DNA of 6,442 nucleotides from an uncultured Lachnobacterium sp. Its GTDB lineage: Bacteria; Bacillota; Clostridia; Lachnospirales; Lachnospiraceae. Numbering within the stretch: position 1 is the first letter of the stretch; the number at the start of each line of letters is the position of its first letter. This document shows, in pieces, positions 5,205 through 6,442 of the stretch. The notes below the pieces were generated by a model, which did no database searches, had not been told where the DNA came from, and worked only from the letters and a program-made list of their open reading frames with translations. A program made the position numbers and the translations under genes. The stretch is taken from positions 1-6,442 of the forward strand of contig CALAST010000065.1 in the NCBI GenBank assembly GCA_937889225.1, written 5' to 3'.

Positions 5205-6218
5205 TTATTGCAAAAATTCATTTGTAAATCCTGTATCAAGCAAAACTTCATCCTCTGTCAGATTATTCTTATTTACCCATTTATAGAAATTATTCCAACG
5301 TTCTGCATCAATATATCCCCAATATGGTGCATCTGACTGATATTGCTCTGCTAAATACTCCTGACTTGCCGTTACTAATTCTTTATCCAATTCAGGAGCA
5401 TATTTACAAAGAATTTCCGCTGCTTCTTTTGGATTTTCAATGGCAAATGTATAGCCTTTGCTTACCGCATGCATAAAGGCTTTTGCTGTTTCGGAATTTT
5501 CATTTAAGAAATCATTATTTCCTATAATAACCGGTGTATAGTAATCAAATACCGGGTCAATATCTGCAAATGCAAAATAATCTGTTTCCAGTTCTTCCAA
5601 TTCCGTCTTAATACCTGCCCATGCATAGAAAATCCAAATGGAATCTACGGAATTTGTCTTAAGGGCAGAAACCTCATCTGTTACAGTACTTGGAATCAAC
5701 TCAACTTTTTCAAAATCCCCTCCATCTGCTTTTACAACTTCCTCTAAAGTTGCAAGCTCAATCGCACCATTCCAAGTCGCATAAGTATGTCCTTCCATAC
5801 CTTTTGGCGTATCCATGCCTTCACCTTTCCGTGAAATAATACCCGAAGTATTATGCTGGATAATGCCGGCAACAGCTGTTACAGGAATGGCATCCTCTCC
5901 GGAAAATGCAGCAGCAAGCGAATCTTGGAAAGATATACCAAACTGAGCCTTACCTGAGCCAACCAGTACAACCGAACTGTCTTCCGGTGACTGTACAATT
6001 TCCACATCCAAACCTGCTTCTTCAAAATATCCTTTTTCCTGTGCAACATATAAGCCTGTATGATTGGTATTTGGTGTCCAATCAAGAGCAAATGTTACTT
6101 TTTCTAAATCTTTTCTATCATTTTGTACATTTTTATCATTATTTGTACTGCTACAACCTGTCAAGGATACTACAAGCATACTTGTGGCAAGTATCATACT
6201 TATCAAACGTTTTTTCAT
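5205..6218 (-). CDS. thiY: ABC transporter substrate-binding lipoprotein, ThiY / NMT1-THI5-like (thiamine pyrimidine precursor)
   Basis: A 337-residue extracellular lipoprotein expected to capture a thiamine pyrimidine precursor (hydroxymethylpyrimidine or its formylaminopyrimidine relative) and pass it to an ABC permease. Residues 1-21 are a lipoprotein signal peptide with basic start, hydrophobic core and lipobox LTGC, Cys22 being the lipidated residue. A polar linker follows. The mature domain opens with VTFALDWTPNTNHTGLYVAQ (41-60), a hallmark of the NMT1/THI5-like family, followed by EKGYFEEAGLDVEIVQ (61-76). Length and ending look complete. AAAGGG eight bases before the ATG and a consensus promoter at 6246-6274 support the start and make it the first gene of the unit. 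The ATPase gene follows 181 bp later. No TPP riboswitch lies between promoter and gene. The substrate is inferred from family; other pyrimidines or vitamins remain possible. Confidence 0.9.
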   Translation of the reverse strand: MKKRLISMILATSMLVVSLTGCSSTNNDKNVQNDRKDLEKVTFALDWTPNTNHTGLYVAQEKGYFEEAGLDVEIVQSPEDSSVVLVGSGKAQFGISFQDSLAAAFSGEDAIPVTAVAGIIQHNTSGIISRKGEGMDTPKGMEGHTYATWNGAIELATLEEVVKADGGDFEKVELIPSTVTDEVSALKTNSVDSIWIFYAWAGIKTELEELETDYFAFADIDPVFDYYTPVIIGNNDFLNENSETAKAFMHAVSKGYTFAIENPKEAAEILCKYAPELDKELVTASQEYLAEQYQSDAPYWGYIDAERWNNFYKWVNKNNLTEDEVLLDTGFTNEFLQ

Positions 6219-6245
6219 ATCTTAATCCCTTTCTTCTTACTCATT

Positions 6246-6274
6246 ATTATAGATAATTTCAAAATCCCAAACAA
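6246..6274 (-). promoter_or_regulatory. Sigma-A-type promoter of the thiY-like gene
   Basis: Read on the - strand, TTGTTT (6274-6269) and a perfect TATAAT (6251-6246) are separated by 17 bases. The start site near 6239 leaves a leader of only about 21 nt, just enough for the ribosome site AAAGGG (6232-6227) and too short for a riboswitch. Confidence 0.7.
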
Positions 6275-6392
6275 AATACACCATTTTTTAGCAATATATT
6301 TCACAATTACCTATATAATGATATTATTTTATACTTATTTATAACATTTCATTTTATATTTGAGGAAATTTCATAATTCAAAACAGTCCTAT

Positions 6393-6401
6393 TGTGGATA
6401 A
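6393..6401 (-). other. Isolated consensus DnaA-box sequence in the right-end intergenic stretch
   Basis: TTATCCACA on the - strand is a perfect match to the DnaA-box consensus. It stands alone in an A/T-rich stretch (6275-6442) that has no gene I can support, and no second box or dnaA/dnaN gene is nearby. It is therefore not evidence of an origin. It could titrate DnaA or be chance. Confidence 0.3.
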
Positions 6402-6442
6402 CTTTCCGATTTTCTTACTCATAAAAGCGTAAAGTACCCCTA

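Noticed and set aside
5906..6344. Hydrophobic + strand frames antisense to thiY and into its upstream region
   Set aside because: These are mirror frames of a clear coding gene in A/T-rich DNA, with no ribosome site and no family motif.
6393..6401. Replication origin suggested by a perfect DnaA box
   Set aside because: There is only one box, with no cluster, no dnaA or dnaN gene and no unwinding-element arrangement. A 9-mer of this type can occur by chance.

Overview
The window is AT-rich, with strong purine-rich ribosome binding sites, consensus sigma-A-type promoters and short intergenic regions. It carries a diderm-independent mix of a lipoprotein ABC component, a LacI-family regulator and MalQ. 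This points to a low-GC Firmicute, most likely a gut or rumen Clostridia of the Lachnospiraceae type. That assignment is inferred from style and gene content; no marker gene is present.

Layout, left to right. (1) 93-976: a single-gene unit on the + strand, with a good promoter, a 1-acyl-glycerol-3-phosphate acyltransferase (plsC) and a 12-bp-stem terminator shared with the convergent malQ. (2) 1023-2663, - strand: 4-alpha-glucanotransferase (malQ) with complete catalytic residues and an added Lys/Ala/Glu-rich tail of about 40 residues. (3) 2664-3053: a 390-bp divergent control region with one promoter per direction, a repeated AACGTACG element spaced 32 bp apart, other small palindromes and a cre/LacI-type operator at the regulator's own start site. 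(4) 3054-4076, + strand: a LacI-family regulator without a recognisable hinge-helix motif, probably the local controller of malQ. (5) 4210-4249: a strong terminator between convergent genes. (6) 4262-6274, - strand: a thiamine-precursor-type ABC uptake unit, comprising a ThiY/NMT1-like lipoprotein (first gene, with its own promoter) and a ThiZ-like ATPase. There is no permease gene between or around them in this window. The gap between the two genes instead holds a 16-bp inverted repeat and a 14-codon mini-ORF with a perfect Shine-Dalgarno sequence, whose stop overlaps the ATPase start (ATGA).

Functionally there are three unrelated modules: phospholipid synthesis, maltodextrin/glycogen-type glucan metabolism with its regulator, and import of a pyrimidine precursor of thiamine. 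Nothing here looks like a defence system, mobile element, CRISPR array or RNA gene, and I see no clearly new biological system. The points most worth a second look are the permease-less ABC pair with its mini-ORF and hairpin, the charged tail on MalQ, and the twin operator-like elements in the malQ/lacI divergent region.
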